Below are positions 8,371-14,814 of a stretch of DNA of 26,868 bases, piece by piece. The first letter of the stretch is position 1. Each line of letters begins with the position of its first letter. The position numbers and the translations under genes were made by a program. This DNA comes from JAWLGJ01 sp041685145. GTDB lineage: Bacteria > Pseudomonadota > Alphaproteobacteria > Rhodospirillales > Magnetospirillaceae. The stretch lies in assembly GCA_041685145.1 (NCBI GenBank), contig JAWLGJ010000039.1, forward strand, positions 1 through 26,868. Direction: 5' to 3'. The notes beneath the pieces are model-generated. The model ran no database searches and was not told where the DNA came from. It saw nothing but the letters and a program-made list of their open reading frames with translations.

Positions 8371-8778
8371 TCACCTTTCCGCCTTGTGCAGGGTCAGCAC
8401 CAGACATCCGTCGGCCAGGTCGCGCCGGCCCAGCCTCAGGCGACCCGGCGGCATGGCGATGCGGCGCTCGAAGCGCCCGTGCGGAATCTCGATGCGGTGG
8501 ATGTCGCCGGTCCGCGCCGCCAGGGGCAGGGGGCGCTCGCCGCTGACGGTGACGACGCCGCCGTCGATGACCACCTCGACGCCCTCGGGCGGCACGCCCG
8601 GCAGCGCCACCACGATCCAATAGGCTTCGGCGGTCTCGTAAAGGTCGACCGGCGGCTCCCAGGCCGGGCGCGCGGCGCGGGCGGGGGGGTGGAAAAAGCG
8701 GCGTTGCAGGCGCTCGGCCCGGTCCAGCATTTCCAGGGCTTCCGCCCACATCCACAGTTTGGGATCGGCGGCCGACAT
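8371..8778 (-). CDS. Small heat-shock protein, Hsp20 family
   Basis: This 135-residue protein has an alpha-crystallin domain from about residue 40 to the end. It starts at VDLYETAEAYWIVVALPGV, and the conserved core includes VEVVIDGGVVTVSGER and GRFERRIAMPPG. Such proteins bind unfolding proteins without ATP and hold them for refolding or degradation. The N-terminus is short (about 40 residues). The sequence stops at LVLTLHKAER, so the usual C-terminal extension with an I-x-I/V motif is absent. ATG at 8778 is preferred because GGGAGGG sits 4 nt upstream; an ATG at 8793 lies before that site. The overlap-like spacing with lon suggests that client proteins may be handed to Lon, which is inference. 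Confidence 0.92.
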   Translation of the reverse strand: MSAADPKLWMWAEALEMLDRAERLQRRFFHPPARAARPAWEPPVDLYETAEAYWIVVALPGVPPEGVEVVIDGGVVTVSGERPLPLAARTGDIHRIEIPHGRFERRIAMPPGRLRLGRRDLADGCLVLTLHKAER

Positions 8779-8783
8779 CGACC

Positions 8784-8816
8784 CTCCCTTCATCCGGCAT
8801 CCCCGCCAGAAGAAAG
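8784..8816 (-). promoter_or_regulatory. Leader hairpin covering the hsp20 ribosome binding site (candidate RNA thermometer)
   Basis: In the minus-strand transcript CUUUCUUC (8816-8809) can pair with GAAGGGAG (8791-8784) over 8 positions, two of them G-U. An inner UGGC/GCCG stem (8808-8805 with 8798-8795) closes a 6-nt loop, leaving a 3-nt bulge. The paired GGGAG is the Shine-Dalgarno of hsp20. A wobble-weakened stem over the ribosome site of a small heat-shock gene is the usual design of an RNA thermometer. It is not a ROSE element, because no UYGCU is present. Confidence 0.4.
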
Positions 8817-8850
8817 TTGGTACCGCCGGCGGCGTTGTCGATAGGGGGCA

Positions 8851-9117
8851 CTACATGAACAGGCGCGCCACGCCCGGCGGCGGGTAGAGCACGAAGGCGA
8901 CGAGGGCGCTGGCGGCGGCCACCCAGATCAGCATTCCCAGCGGGGCGTCGCCCTTCTTGAAACGCCAGGCGGCAACGACGAGGGCGACGGCGCCGACGAG
9001 GCCAAGCTGGAGGACATGCCGCGGCTCGGCGCCGGCCAGGGCCGCCGCGGCACCCCGCGGCGCCAGCCCCACGGCCGCCGCCGCCAGCAGAAAGCGCAGC
9101 GCGTGTTTGGACCGCAT
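8851..9117 (-). CDS. Small membrane protein of unknown function
   Basis: This is an 88-residue protein I do not recognise. It has a basic start (MRSKHALR), then three hydrophobic segments at about residues 8-27 (could be a signal peptide), 35-51 and 61-78, with FKKGD between the last two. ATG at 9117 follows a good GGGAGGG site about 2 nt upstream, which supports a real gene. It lies 45 bp after the P-type ATPase and 72 bp before hsp20, all on the same strand, so it may be an accessory membrane subunit or a bystander of that operon. No catalytic motif is visible. Confidence 0.6.
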   Translation of the reverse strand: MRSKHALRFLLAAAAVGLAPRGAAAALAGAEPRHVLQLGLVGAVALVVAAWRFKKGDAPLGMLIWVAAASALVAFVLYPPPGVARLFM

Positions 9118-9162
9118 GTCCCCTCCCGGCGTGGTGAGGGGCCCAGGATAATCCCCAAAGGG

Positions 9163-11859
9163 TTAGCGCCGCCTTGCTAGCCGCGCCGCCACTGCCTTCT
9201 CGACCTCGATGGCCACGAAGATGACCGCCGCCGCCGCCGCGATGCGGCCCCACGATGCGAGGTCGATGCCGCGCGTGTCGAACAAGAGCTGCAACGGCGG
9301 CAGATAGGTCCACATGAGCTGGAAGGCCACCACCAGCGCCACGGCGATCAGCACCGGACGGCTGCCCAGCAGGCCCTCGCGGCTGATGACCGTGCGATAC
9401 AGATAGCGGCAGTTGAACAGATAGGCGATCTCGGCGGCGACCAGCGCGTTGACCGCCACCGTGCGCGCCATCGCCAGTTCGGCGCCGCCCTCCAGTTCCC
9501 ACAGGAACATGCCGAAGGTCGCCGCCAGCAGCAGCAGCGAGACGAAGACGATGCGCCACACCAGGAAACGCGACAGCAGCGGTTCATCCGTGCGGCGCGG
9601 CGGGCGGTCCATCGCCCCCGCCTCGGTGGGCTCGAAGGCCATCGCCAGCGCCAGGGTGACGGCGGTGATCATGTTAACCCACAGGATCTGCACCGGCGTG
9701 ATGGGCAGCGAGGCCCCCACCAGAATGGCGGCGATGATGGTCAGGGCCTGGCCGCCATTGGTGGGCAGGATGAAGGCGATGGCCTTCTTCAGATTGTCGT
9801 AGACGGTGCGCCCCTCCTCCACCGCGTGGGTGATGGAGGCGAAATTGTCGTCCCCCAGCACCATTTCGGCGGCCTCCTTCGCCGCCTCGGTGCCCTTCTG
9901 CCCCATCGCCACGCCGATGTCGGCCCGTTTCAGCGCCGGGGCGTCGTTGACGCCGTCGCCGGTCATCGCCACCACCTGCGACCCGGACTGCAGCGCCTTG
10001 ACCAGCCGCAGCTTGTGTTCGGGGCTGGTGCGGGCGAAGACGTCGACCTCCGCTGCCACCGTGCGCAACTCAGCCTCGTCCAGGCGGTCGAGATCGGCGC
10101 CGGTCAGCACCCGCGCGGCCGTCAGCCCAAGCTGTTCGGCGACGGCGCCGGCGGTGACGGCGTGATCGCCGGTGATCATCTTCACCCGGATGCCGGCGGC
10201 GTGGGTCTTGCGGACGGCGACGACGGCTTCGTCGCGCGGCGGGTCGATGAGGCCGAACAGCCCCAGCAGCGTCAGGCCGCCCTCGACGTCCTCGAAGGTC
10301 AGCGCCCGCAAGCTGTCGTCGTCGGCCCGGCGCCACGCCAGCGCCAGCACCCGCTGGCCCTGGCGGGCCAGATCCTCGGCCCGACGGTGCCAGACGTCCG
10401 CATCCAGGGGTTCATCGCCGTCGTCACCCGCCTGGCGGGCGCACATCGCCAGCACCCGCTCGGGCGCCCCCTTGACATGTATGAAGGCGTGGCCCTCGTG
10501 GTCGTGGTGCAGGGTGGCCATGAAGCGATGCTCGGATTCGAAGGGGATGGCGTCGGTGCGGTGGCAGACGCGGGCCTCGTGGCCCAGGTCCAGCCCCGCC
10601 TTCGCCGCCAGGGTCAGCAGCGCCCCTTCGGTGGGGTCGCCGGCGACGTCCCACACCCCGTCGCGTTCCTGCAGCTCCGAATCGTTGCACAGCAGCCCGC
10701 CGCGGGCGAGGTGGCGCAACAGCGGATGCCGGTCGAGGTCCACCGGCGTCCCGTCCCGCTGGATCTCGCCCTCGGGGCCATAGCCGACGCCGGTGACATC
10801 GAAAACCTCGCCGGCGGCGACGACACTGCGCACCGCCATCTCGTTGCGGGTCAGGGTGCCGGTCTTGTCGGAGCACACCACCGTCACCGCGCCCAGGGTC
10901 TCCACCGCCGGCAGGCGGCGGATGATGGCGTTGCGCCGCGCCATGCGCTGCACGCCAATGGCCAGGGTGATGGTCATCACCGCCGGCAGGCCCTCGGGGA
11001 TGGCCGCCACCGCCAGACCGACGGCGGCCAGGAACATGTCGCCGGCGGAATAGTCCCGCAGCAGCCAGCCGAAAAAGAAGGTCGCCGCCGCCACCGCCAG
11101 GATGATCGCCGTCAGCCAGCGGCCGAACACCGCCATCTGGCGCAGCAGAGGCGTTTCCAGCGTCTGCACTTCGGAGATCATGCGGCTGACCCGGCCCAGT
11201 TCGGTGGCGTCGCCGGTGGCGACGACGACGCCGCGGCCGTGGCCATAGGTGACGACGGTGCCGGAATAGGCCATGCAGACGCGGTCGGCGAGGGGCGCCT
11301 CGGCCTGCACCGGCGCCAACGCCTTCTCGACCGGAGTCGATTCGCCGGTCAGCGCCGCCTCCTGCACCTGCAGGCTGCGGGCGTGCACGAGGCGCAGGTC
11401 GGCGGGCACCTTGTCGCCGGACTGCAAGGCGACGATGTCGCCCGGCACCAGGTCTTCGGCCGGAATTTGATACTTGTGCCCGCCGCGCACCACCAGCGCC
11501 GTGGGCGAGAGCATGGCGCGGATGGCGTCCATCGCCTTCTCGGCCTTGCCCTCCTGGACGACGCCGATGACGGCGTTGATGATGACGACGCCGAATATGA
11601 CCCCGGCGTCGACGAAGTGTCCCAGCGCCACCGTCACCACGCCGGCCGCCAGCAGCACATAGATCAACACGTTGTGGAACTGCGTCAGGAACATGCGCAG
11701 CAGGGTGCGCCGCTCGGGCGGCCGCAGGCGGTTGGGCCCCTCCTCGCGCAGGCGCCGCTCGGCCTCCTCGGGAGCGAGCCCTTCATCGTCGACGGCAAGG
11801 CGCGCCATCGCCTCCTCGGCCGGGAGGACATGCCAGTCCTGGGGGCGGATCAGGGTCAT
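9163..11859 (-). CDS. P-type cation-transporting ATPase (P2-like)
   Basis: This 898-residue membrane pump has the layout of the P2 class (SERCA/PMR1-like). There is an N-terminal cation-ATPase domain, the TGES dephosphorylation loop at 171-174, PEGLP in membrane helix 4 at 288-292, and the phosphorylated D331 in CSDKTGTLT. The hinge TGDGVNDAPALKRADIGVAM follows, then four to six C-terminal helices. Membrane helix 6 reads WVNMITAVTLALAMAFEP. N729 and T732 match the SERCA calcium residues N796 and T799, but the essential Asp (D800 in SERCA) is A733. The ion is therefore uncertain and a classical calcium pump is doubtful. Start ATG at 11859 has only a weak Shine-Dalgarno, and a further upstream ATG is closed by a stop after two codons. 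It heads a probable operon with the small membrane protein, hsp20 and lon, and is divergent from encapsulated ferritin. Confidence 0.93.
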   Translation of the reverse strand: MTLIRPQDWHVLPAEEAMARLAVDDEGLAPEEAERRLREEGPNRLRPPERRTLLRMFLTQFHNVLIYVLLAAGVVTVALGHFVDAGVIFGVVIINAVIGVVQEGKAEKAMDAIRAMLSPTALVVRGGHKYQIPAEDLVPGDIVALQSGDKVPADLRLVHARSLQVQEAALTGESTPVEKALAPVQAEAPLADRVCMAYSGTVVTYGHGRGVVVATGDATELGRVSRMISEVQTLETPLLRQMAVFGRWLTAIILAVAAATFFFGWLLRDYSAGDMFLAAVGLAVAAIPEGLPAVMTITLAIGVQRMARRNAIIRRLPAVETLGAVTVVCSDKTGTLTRNEMAVRSVVAAGEVFDVTGVGYGPEGEIQRDGTPVDLDRHPLLRHLARGGLLCNDSELQERDGVWDVAGDPTEGALLTLAAKAGLDLGHEARVCHRTDAIPFESEHRFMATLHHDHEGHAFIHVKGAPERVLAMCARQAGDDGDEPLDADVWHRRAEDLARQGQRVLALAWRRADDDSLRALTFEDVEGGLTLLGLFGLIDPPRDEAVVAVRKTHAAGIRVKMITGDHAVTAGAVAEQLGLTAARVLTGADLDRLDEAELRTVAAEVDVFARTSPEHKLRLVKALQSGSQVVAMTGDGVNDAPALKRADIGVAMGQKGTEAAKEAAEMVLGDDNFASITHAVEEGRTVYDNLKKAIAFILPTNGGQALTIIAAILVGASLPITPVQILWVNMITAVTLALAMAFEPTEAGAMDRPPRRTDEPLLSRFLVWRIVFVSLLLLAATFGMFLWELEGGAELAMARTVAVNALVAAEIAYLFNCRYLYRTVISREGLLGSRPVLIAVALVVAFQLMWTYLPPLQLLFDTRGIDLASWGRIAAAAAVIFVAIEVEKAVAARLARRR

Positions 11860-11904
11860 GGGCTGCTGCTCACTTCATGCGCGCTACGACTATCCAGACG
11901 GTAA

Positions 11905-11920
11905 CGGCCGCACGCGGCCG
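11905..11920. repeat. Inverted repeat between the ATPase and encapsulated ferritin genes
   Basis: CGGCCGC-AC-GCGGCCG is a perfect 7+2+7 palindrome in the 144-bp divergent intergenic region. It could be an operator for either gene, but GC-rich palindromes are frequent at this base composition. No convincing -35/-10 pair, Fur box or Irr box was found around it. Confidence 0.3.
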
Positions 11921-12003
11921 GACGAACTGTACCTAAGGTCAGGTTGGCATCCCAGAGCCTCCGCCCACCTGCACACTGGGCACCAAAACCGAAGAGCGAG
12001 CCG

Positions 12004-12423
12004 ATGTCGAGCGAAAGCCTGCACGCGCCGCGCGAGCGCCTGTCGCGGCACGCGCTGACCCAGCACCACGCCATCGTCTCCATCATGGAAGAGATGGATG
12101 CCGTCGACTGGTATCGCCAGCGCGCCGACGACACCGACGACGAGCACCTGCGCGACATCCTGCTGCACAACATGCGCGAGGAGATCGAGCACGCCTGCAT
12201 GGTGCTGGAATGGTTGCGGCGCAACGATTCCGACTGGGACGCCCAGATGCGCACCTATCTGTTCAGCGAAGGCCACATTCCCACCCTTGAGGAACGCATC
12301 GAGGCGGGCGAGGACGGCGCCGGCGAGGACAACGGCGGGGACGCCGACGGTGGCGGCGACGGCGACGGCGGCGGCTTTACCGTCGGGCCGATGAAGGCGC
12401 CGGGACGCGGCGGGGAATACTGA
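12004..12423 (+). CDS. Encapsulated ferritin (EncFtn), encapsulin cargo
   Basis: This 139-residue cargo ferroxidase would oxidise Fe(II) inside an encapsulin shell. The two-helix core (about residues 12-85) contains SIMEEMDAVDWYRQR and HNMREEIEHACMVLEWLRRND. Compared with Rhodospirillum rubrum EncFtn (ferroxidase residues E32, E62, H65; entry residues E31, E34), the equivalents are E30, E60, H63, E29 and D32, with a constant offset of two. A Gly/Asp-rich linker follows (about 101-124), then FTVGPMK (125-131), which resembles the LTVGSLR-type encapsulin loading peptide. ATG at 12004 follows GAAGAGCGAG. A TTG extension to 11944 is unlikely. It is immediately upstream of the shell gene (1 bp apart). 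Active protein of this family is a decamer of dimers formed only by assembly. Confidence 0.95.
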   Translation: MSSESLHAPRERLSRHALTQHHAIVSIMEEMDAVDWYRQRADDTDDEHLRDILLHNMREEIEHACMVLEWLRRNDSDWDAQMRTYLFSEGHIPTLEERIEAGEDGAGEDNGGDADGGGDGDGGGFTVGPMKAPGRGGEY

Positions 12424-12424
12424 C

Positions 12425-13234
12425 ATGGACGGCCTGAACCGCTTTCAGGCGCCGTTCGGCACCGATCTGTGGCGTGCCATCGACGCAGCGGCGGTGGAGG
12501 CCGCGCGCGCCACGCTCACCGGCCGGCGCTTCCTGGAGGTCGAAGGACCGTTCGGGCCGGGGCTAACCGCCATCGAGCGCGGCAACGACACCTATTGCCG
12601 CCAACCCTCGGGCGACGAGGCCGGGGCCATCGTCGGGCGCGCCATCCCCGTGCCGATGCTGCGCAAGACGTTCCAGATCAGCCTGCGGCGCCTGGCCGGG
12701 CATGTCGACAACGGCCAGCCCCTCGACCTGACCCCGGTCGAGGACGCCGCCGAGGCGGTGGCGCGCCGCGAGGAGGAGTTCGTCTATGTCGGCAACGCCG
12801 AGTTCGGGCTGCCGGGCCTGACCACCGCCGAGGGGCGCAACCATGTCGACGGCGGCGACTGGACTACGCTGGACCGCACCCTGCAGGACGTGCTGACGGC
12901 GGTGAGCACGCTGGACACGGGCGGTTTTCGCGGCCCCTACGCGCTGGTGCTGGCGCCGCGCCTCTACAACGGCCTGTTCCGGCGTTACGAGAACACCGAC
13001 ATGCTGCAGGTCGAGCATCTGGCCCGCCTGTGTACCCTGGGCATCCACAAGGCCGATATCGACGCGGCGGTGGTGGTCGACCCCCGGGTCGGCAAGCTGA
13101 TCGTCGGCCAGGATCTGCGCGCGGGCTTCGCCGGGCAGGACGGCGTGCACGCCAATCTGTACCTGATCGAAAGCGTCGTGCTGCGCGTGGACGATCCCGG
13201 CGCGGTGTGCACGCTCTCGCCCGCCGGCGGCTGA
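12425..13234 (+). CDS. Family 1 encapsulin shell protein
   Basis: This 269-residue protein has the HK97 phage-capsid fold and, by family precedent, builds a 60-subunit T=1 protein shell in the cytoplasm. Length and landmarks fit family 1. The N-terminal helix LWRAIDAAAVEAARATLTGRRFLEVEGP forms the inner cargo-binding face (quoted here as LWRAIDAAA to VEGPFGPG). Next are EEEFVYVGNAEFGLPGL, then GPYALVLAPRLYNGLFRRY, and finally LIVGQDLRAGFAGQDG and the C-terminal strand. The gene directly follows its ferritin cargo, separated by 1 bp, with GGGGAA upstream of the ATG, so both are made together. A strong hairpin overlaps the stop codon. Function: iron storage and protection from Fenton chemistry. 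Confidence 0.95.
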   Translation: MDGLNRFQAPFGTDLWRAIDAAAVEAARATLTGRRFLEVEGPFGPGLTAIERGNDTYCRQPSGDEAGAIVGRAIPVPMLRKTFQISLRRLAGHVDNGQPLDLTPVEDAAEAVARREEEFVYVGNAEFGLPGLTTAEGRNHVDGGDWTTLDRTLQDVLTAVSTLDTGGFRGPYALVLAPRLYNGLFRRYENTDMLQVEHLARLCTLGIHKADIDAAVVVDPRVGKLIVGQDLRAGFAGQDGVHANLYLIESVVLRVDDPGAVCTLSPAGG

Positions 13235-13250
13235 GGCACGCCGCCGGCGG
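13221..13250 (+). terminator. GC hairpin at the end of the encapsulin gene
   Basis: CCGCCGGCGGC (13221-13231) and GCCGCCGGCGG (13240-13250) form a perfect 11-bp stem with an 8-nt loop that contains the stop codon. No U-run follows, so it would be a non-canonical or 3'-end-protecting structure. Confidence 0.4.
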
Positions 13251-13286
13251 CTTGCAAAGCGCGCGCGGCCGGGCCATTCTCCGCCC

Positions 13287-14051
13287 ATGCCCGAGACCAT
13301 GCCGAAGGCCGCCCTCGTCACCGGCGCCGCCCAGCGCATCGGCCGCGCGGTGGCGCTGGCGCTGGCGCGCGAGGGCTGGACCGTGGCGGTGCATTACAAC
13401 CGCTCGGCCCAGCCGGCGCAGGAGGTGGTGGACGAAATCCAGGCCGCCGGCGGCAGCGCCGTGGCGCTGGCCGCCGACCTGGAGCGCGAAGACGAGGTTC
13501 TGACCCTGGTGCCGCGCGCCGTCGAGGCGGTGGGGCCGCTGGGCTGCCTGGTCAACAACGCCTCCGCCTTCGAGTGGGACACCGCCACCACCGCCACCCG
13601 GCAGTCGTGGGATCTGCACATGGGGGTCAACCTGCGGGCGCCCTTCGTGCTGATCCAGGCGTTCTCGGCGCAGCTTCCCATCGAGCGGCAAGGCGCCGTG
13701 GTCAACATGATCGACGAGCGGGTGTGGAACCTGACGCCTTTTTTCACCACCTACACCCTCAGCAAGGCGGGGCTGTGGACCCTGACCCAGACCCTGGCCC
13801 TGGCGCTGGCGCCCAGCATCCGCGTCAACGCCGTCGGCCCCGGCCCCGCCCTGCCCAGCAAGCGCCAGACCCAGGAGCAGTTCGCCGAGCAGTGCCGCGG
13901 CCTGCCCCTGCGGCGCGGCACCACGCCGGAGGAACTCGCGCAGGCGGTGTTGTTCATACTGCGCGCCCCGTCGATGACCGGGCAAATGATCGCCCTCGAC
14001 GGCGGCCAGCACCTCTGCTGGTCCGCCGCGCACAGCCTGCCGGAGGAATGA
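13287..14051 (+). CDS. SDR-family pteridine reductase (PTR1/FolM-like)
   Basis: This 254-residue NADPH-dependent short-chain reductase probably reduces dihydrobiopterin-type or dihydromonapterin pterins. The cofactor motif is TGAAQRIGRAVA at residues 12-23, followed by HYNRSAQ (36-42), matching the HYHRS phosphate-binding stretch of trypanosomatid PTR1. The NNAS motif is at 90-93. The catalytic set is D143, Y156 and K160. The Asp replaces the usual SDR serine and lies 13 residues before Tyr, exactly as D181/Y194/K198 in PTR1, and this triad is specific to the pteridine-reductase group. It overlaps folB by 4 bp, supporting a pterin/folate role. No clear Shine-Dalgarno is seen; ATG at 13299 is an alternative start. 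It could still be a general SDR. Confidence 0.82.
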   Translation: MPETMPKAALVTGAAQRIGRAVALALAREGWTVAVHYNRSAQPAQEVVDEIQAAGGSAVALAADLEREDEVLTLVPRAVEAVGPLGCLVNNASAFEWDTATTATRQSWDLHMGVNLRAPFVLIQAFSAQLPIERQGAVVNMIDERVWNLTPFFTTYTLSKAGLWTLTQTLALALAPSIRVNAVGPGPALPSKRQTQEQFAEQCRGLPLRRGTTPEELAQAVLFILRAPSMTGQMIALDGGQHLCWSAAHSLPEE

Positions 14052-14470
14052 CTCCCGTGACCGTCAGCCCGCCCCGCAACGTCCACCCCTTGCGGATCGC
14101 CGACGCCCGCAGCGCGGTGCGCCACGTCTTTGTCCGCGACCTGGTTCTGGAATGCAGCATCGGCGTGCACGGCCACGAGCGCCTGCGGCCCCAGCGCGTG
14201 CGCGTCAATCTCGACCTGGCGGTGGCCGAGGACGCCCCGGACCTCGGCGACGACATCGCCAATGTCGTCTGCTATGAGGGCATTGTCGCCGGCGTGCGAG
14301 CCATCGCCGCCCAGGGCCACATCAACCTCGTCGAGACCTTCGCCGAAACCGTCGCCGCCATGTGCCTGGAGGACCGCCGCGTGCGCGCGGCGCGGGTGCG
14401 GGTCGAGAAACTGGACGTCTTTCCCGACGCCACCAGCGTCGGTGTCGAAATCGAACGATTCAACCTTTAG
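14048..14470 (+). CDS. folB: Dihydroneopterin aldolase FolB
   Basis: This 140-residue enzyme of tetrahydrofolate synthesis cleaves 7,8-dihydroneopterin to 6-hydroxymethyl-dihydropterin and glycolaldehyde. After an unusual N-terminal extension of about 25 residues comes the FolB domain VFVRDLVLECSIGVHGHERL. Next is RPQRVRVNLDL, then NLVETFAETVAA, and finally the lysine-containing VRVEKLDVFPDATSVGVEIER, a form common in alphaproteobacteria. ATG at 14048 overlaps the stop of the SDR gene as ATGA, with GGAGGA just upstream. A GTG three codons later is possible. The adjacent pteridine reductase suggests that both act on the same pterin pool. Confidence 0.9.
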   Translation: MTPVTVSPPRNVHPLRIADARSAVRHVFVRDLVLECSIGVHGHERLRPQRVRVNLDLAVAEDAPDLGDDIANVVCYEGIVAGVRAIAAQGHINLVETFAETVAAMCLEDRRVRAARVRVEKLDVFPDATSVGVEIERFNL

Positions 14471-14814
14471 GATTTTACCCGAAAGGCGAAGTCCACCCCC
14501 GCAAGGCCGCGGGTTTGCAGGGAAAACCGGGAACTTGTGCACAGGCCCCGCCCCCTTGTCGCAAACCGGTTGCGATGTCAAGCCGCGACTCGATGTTTTA
14601 CCTGGGATTTCCCCTTGACTTGTTTAACTGCTTGTATTTCCTTATTTTTTTGCGAATGCCCACAAATTAGGCAAAGGGGCGAAATCGTTGGGGACTCTTG
14701 CCGCCCGCAGCACAGACTCGCACTTACCAACAGAGATATCCACAGAGTCCGTGGATATCCGAATGGCGAGGTCGGCACGGCCCGGGCGGCGGGCCCGGAA
14801 AGCCTGACAGGACG
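14471..14814. other. 344-bp gene-free gap before uvrC with AT-rich core, DnaA-box-like and GANTC motifs
   Basis: No gene is seen. A weak hairpin CCCGC/GCGGG followed by TTT (14498-14516) may terminate folB. TTGTGCACA at 14535-14543 matches 7/9 of a DnaA box. Positions about 14590-14680 are AT-rich, with TTGTTT (14620-14625), 16 nt, then TTATTT (14642-14647) as a possible promoter. GANTC sites occur at 14587, 14693, 14715 and 14745. A perfect inverted repeat GATATCCAC-N7-GTGGATATC (14735-14759) carries TATCCACA, 8/9 of a DnaA box, and has the last GANTC in its loop. This may be a cell-cycle-controlled promoter or, less likely, an origin-like element. Confidence 0.45.

Noticed and set aside
6980..8623. 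547-residue plus-strand open frame opposite lon and hsp20
   Set aside because: Antisense shadow; Lon and Hsp20 motifs are intact on the other strand.
8839..8845. Sigma-32 -10-like CCTATCG upstream of hsp20
   Set aside because: It matches 6 of 7 bases but has no CTTG at 17 or 18 nt upstream, so a heat-shock promoter cannot be claimed.
8366..9559. N-terminal extension of Lon to about 1190 residues
   Set aside because: The open frame upstream of 8365 is out of frame with hsp20 and the ATPase and has no similarity to Lon; a normal Lon start with a ribosome site exists at 8365.
9826..11904. 692-residue plus-strand open frame opposite the P-type ATPase
   Set aside because: Low-complexity His/Gln/Gly/Arg composition with no motif, while the opposite strand encodes a complete ATPase.
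14471..14814. Calling the folB-uvrC gap a chromosomal replication origin
   Set aside because: The boxes are imperfect and few, no CtrA site (TTAA-N7-TTAA) or flanking origin genes are seen, and alphaproteobacterial origins are usually elsewhere; kept only as a finding to test.
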